Source of the DNA: 4572-123 sp002084545
GTDB taxonomy: Bacteria > Desulfobacterota > Desulfobacteria > Desulfobacterales > 4572-123
DNA length: 14,834 nucleotides
Assembly: GCA_029939715.1 (NCBI GenBank)
Contig: JAOZSJ010000089.1
Coordinates: forward strand, 1-14,834
Direction: 5' to 3'
A model generated the notes under the pieces. It was not told the origin of the DNA, did not search any database, and worked only from the letters and a program-made list of their open reading frames with translations. Of this stretch, positions 14,155 through 14,834 are shown in pieces; the stretch's first letter is position 1; every line of letters begins with the position of its first letter. Both the position numbers and the translations under genes were made by a program.

Positions 14155-14834
14155 ATGAAAAAAACCTGTCAAAAAGAAAACAGCACCATCACCCGGCGAT
14201 CATTTATAAAAAAATCGGCCGCCATGGGCCTGGGAGTGTATGCAACCGCGAGTATGGGGCCCTGGTTTATCAAGGATGCACTGTCATCTTCCGGGAAGTT
14301 GAACCTATTCACCTGGCCGGATTACTCAAAACCCGAGGTCATCGCAGCCTTTGAAAAAGCCACCGGCATCAAGGTCAAGGTGACCAACTACTCCTCCAAC
14401 CAGGAGTGCATGAACAAACTGCGCGCCGCCCGCGCCAAGGGATTCGACATTGCCCAGCCCTCCCTGACCGAATACAAACTGCACATGGAATTTGAACTGT
14501 ACCAGGCGATGGATGAAAGCAAAATTACCAACCTGAATAACCTTGAACCCTCCTTCTATGAATCATCCAAAGAACAGGGCGGTGTAATACGTGGCCAACG
14601 CGTAGGCCTGCCCTATGACTGGGGCACGGAAGCGATCGCCTTTAACACCGACGAACTTGATTTTAAATATGGTGAACTTTCCTATGGCGACATGTGGAAA
14701 CCCGAGCTTGTGCAGAAGGTGACATGCCGGCCCCATTCGGTTTTTATCGGTGCCGGGTTATACCTGGATGCCATCGGTAAGGTTCCCTCGAACAGGATGT
14801 TCGATACGTATAAAGATGAAACCAAAATGCGCAA
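14155..14834 (+). CDS. Tat-exported PotD/PotF-like solute-binding protein (3' end outside window)
   Basis: The first 226 codons of a periplasmic binding protein of the spermidine/putrescine class; the gene runs off the window edge. A twin-arginine signal is clear: TRRSFIKK (13-20), then a hydrophobic stretch to about residue 40. The mature part opens with LNLFTWPDYSKPEVIAAFEK, ATGIKVKVTNYSSNQECMNK and a GFDIAQPSLTEY region, the standard first lobe of PotD/PotF proteins, followed by GLPYDWGTEAIAFNTDEL. The expected ligand is a polyamine or similar amine. GGAGGAG lies six bases before ATG. Export by Tat means it is probably folded before secretion, which is unusual for the E. coli proteins of this family. 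Transporter subunits would be expected to the right of the window. Confidence 0.88.
   Translation, partial: MKKTCQKENSTITRRSFIKKSAAMGLGVYATASMGPWFIKDALSSSGKLNLFTWPDYSKPEVIAAFEKATGIKVKVTNYSSNQECMNKLRAARAKGFDIAQPSLTEYKLHMEFELYQAMDESKITNLNNLEPSFYESSKEQGGVIRGQRVGLPYDWGTEAIAFNTDELDFKYGELSYGDMWKPELVQKVTCRPHSVFIGAGLYLDAIGKVPSNRMFDTYKDETKMR

Noticed and set aside
14067..14354. A 95-residue plus-strand frame overlapping the PotD-like start
   Set aside because: It is in another frame from the Tat-signal protein, covers its leader, and has no ribosome site. The PotD-like frame has GGAGGAG and recognisable family sequence.
1..14834. Mobile elements, CRISPR array or prophage remnants
   Set aside because: I saw no transposase, integrase, long inverted terminal repeats or regularly spaced repeats. 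The tRNA at the left edge shows no attached integrase or partial tRNA copy within the window.

Overview
The window looks like a chromosomal segment of a Gram-negative bacterium, most likely a sulfate reducer of the Desulfobacterota (Desulfobacteraceae-like). That placement is an inference from protein style, moderate GC, and the mix of amino-acid transport, tdh/kbl and a Tat-exported polyamine-type binding protein; no marker gene here proves it. There are 13 protein-coding genes (the last cut by the window edge) and one partial tRNA-Gly. I see no mobile element, CRISPR array or prophage.

Layout. (1) 1-96: 5' part of a tRNA-Gly(GCC) on the minus strand with a near-consensus promoter. (2) 97-591: AT-rich non-coding region with a candidate promoter and two spaced inverted repeats. 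(3) 592-5459: a complete branched-chain amino acid ABC uptake operon in the order livG-livJ-livH-livM-livF. A strong hairpin plus T-tract lies between livJ and livH, and a perfect 12-bp terminator follows livF. (4) 5589-6866: a PuuB/OrdL-type FAD amine or amino-acid oxidoreductase. Its promoter appears to be built into the livF terminator. (5) 6951-12723, all on the minus strand and transcribed in the order tdh, kbl, an Lrp/AsnC-type regulator, an OmpR-type response regulator, and a large HAMP-less sensor histidine kinase. (6) 12991-13836: a calcineurin-type metallophosphoesterase divergent from tdh. (7) 14155-end: the N-terminal part of a Tat-exported PotD/PotF-like solute-binding protein.

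How the genes fit together. Most of the window concerns amines and amino acids. LivGJHMF imports branched-chain or related amino acids. The FAD enzyme probably oxidises an amine or amino acid. Tdh and Kbl convert L-threonine via 2-amino-3-ketobutyrate to glycine and acetyl-CoA. The Lrp/AsnC protein is a natural candidate regulator of tdh-kbl. The last gene should bind a polyamine or similar cation. The two-component system downstream of the threonine genes has an unusual sensor of about 390 residues and no obvious ligand; it is the least explained part of the window.

Regulatory DNA is rich: a clean promoter/terminator overlap at 5494-5541, an in-frame start-stop codon pair (ATG-TGA) just before livH, a cluster of six TGTCR/YGACA motifs between tdh and the phosphoesterase, and overlapping palindromes between kbl and the AsnC-type gene. 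I found no convincing wholly new system. The best candidates for follow-up are the tdh-kbl-regulator-sensor string and these regulatory elements.
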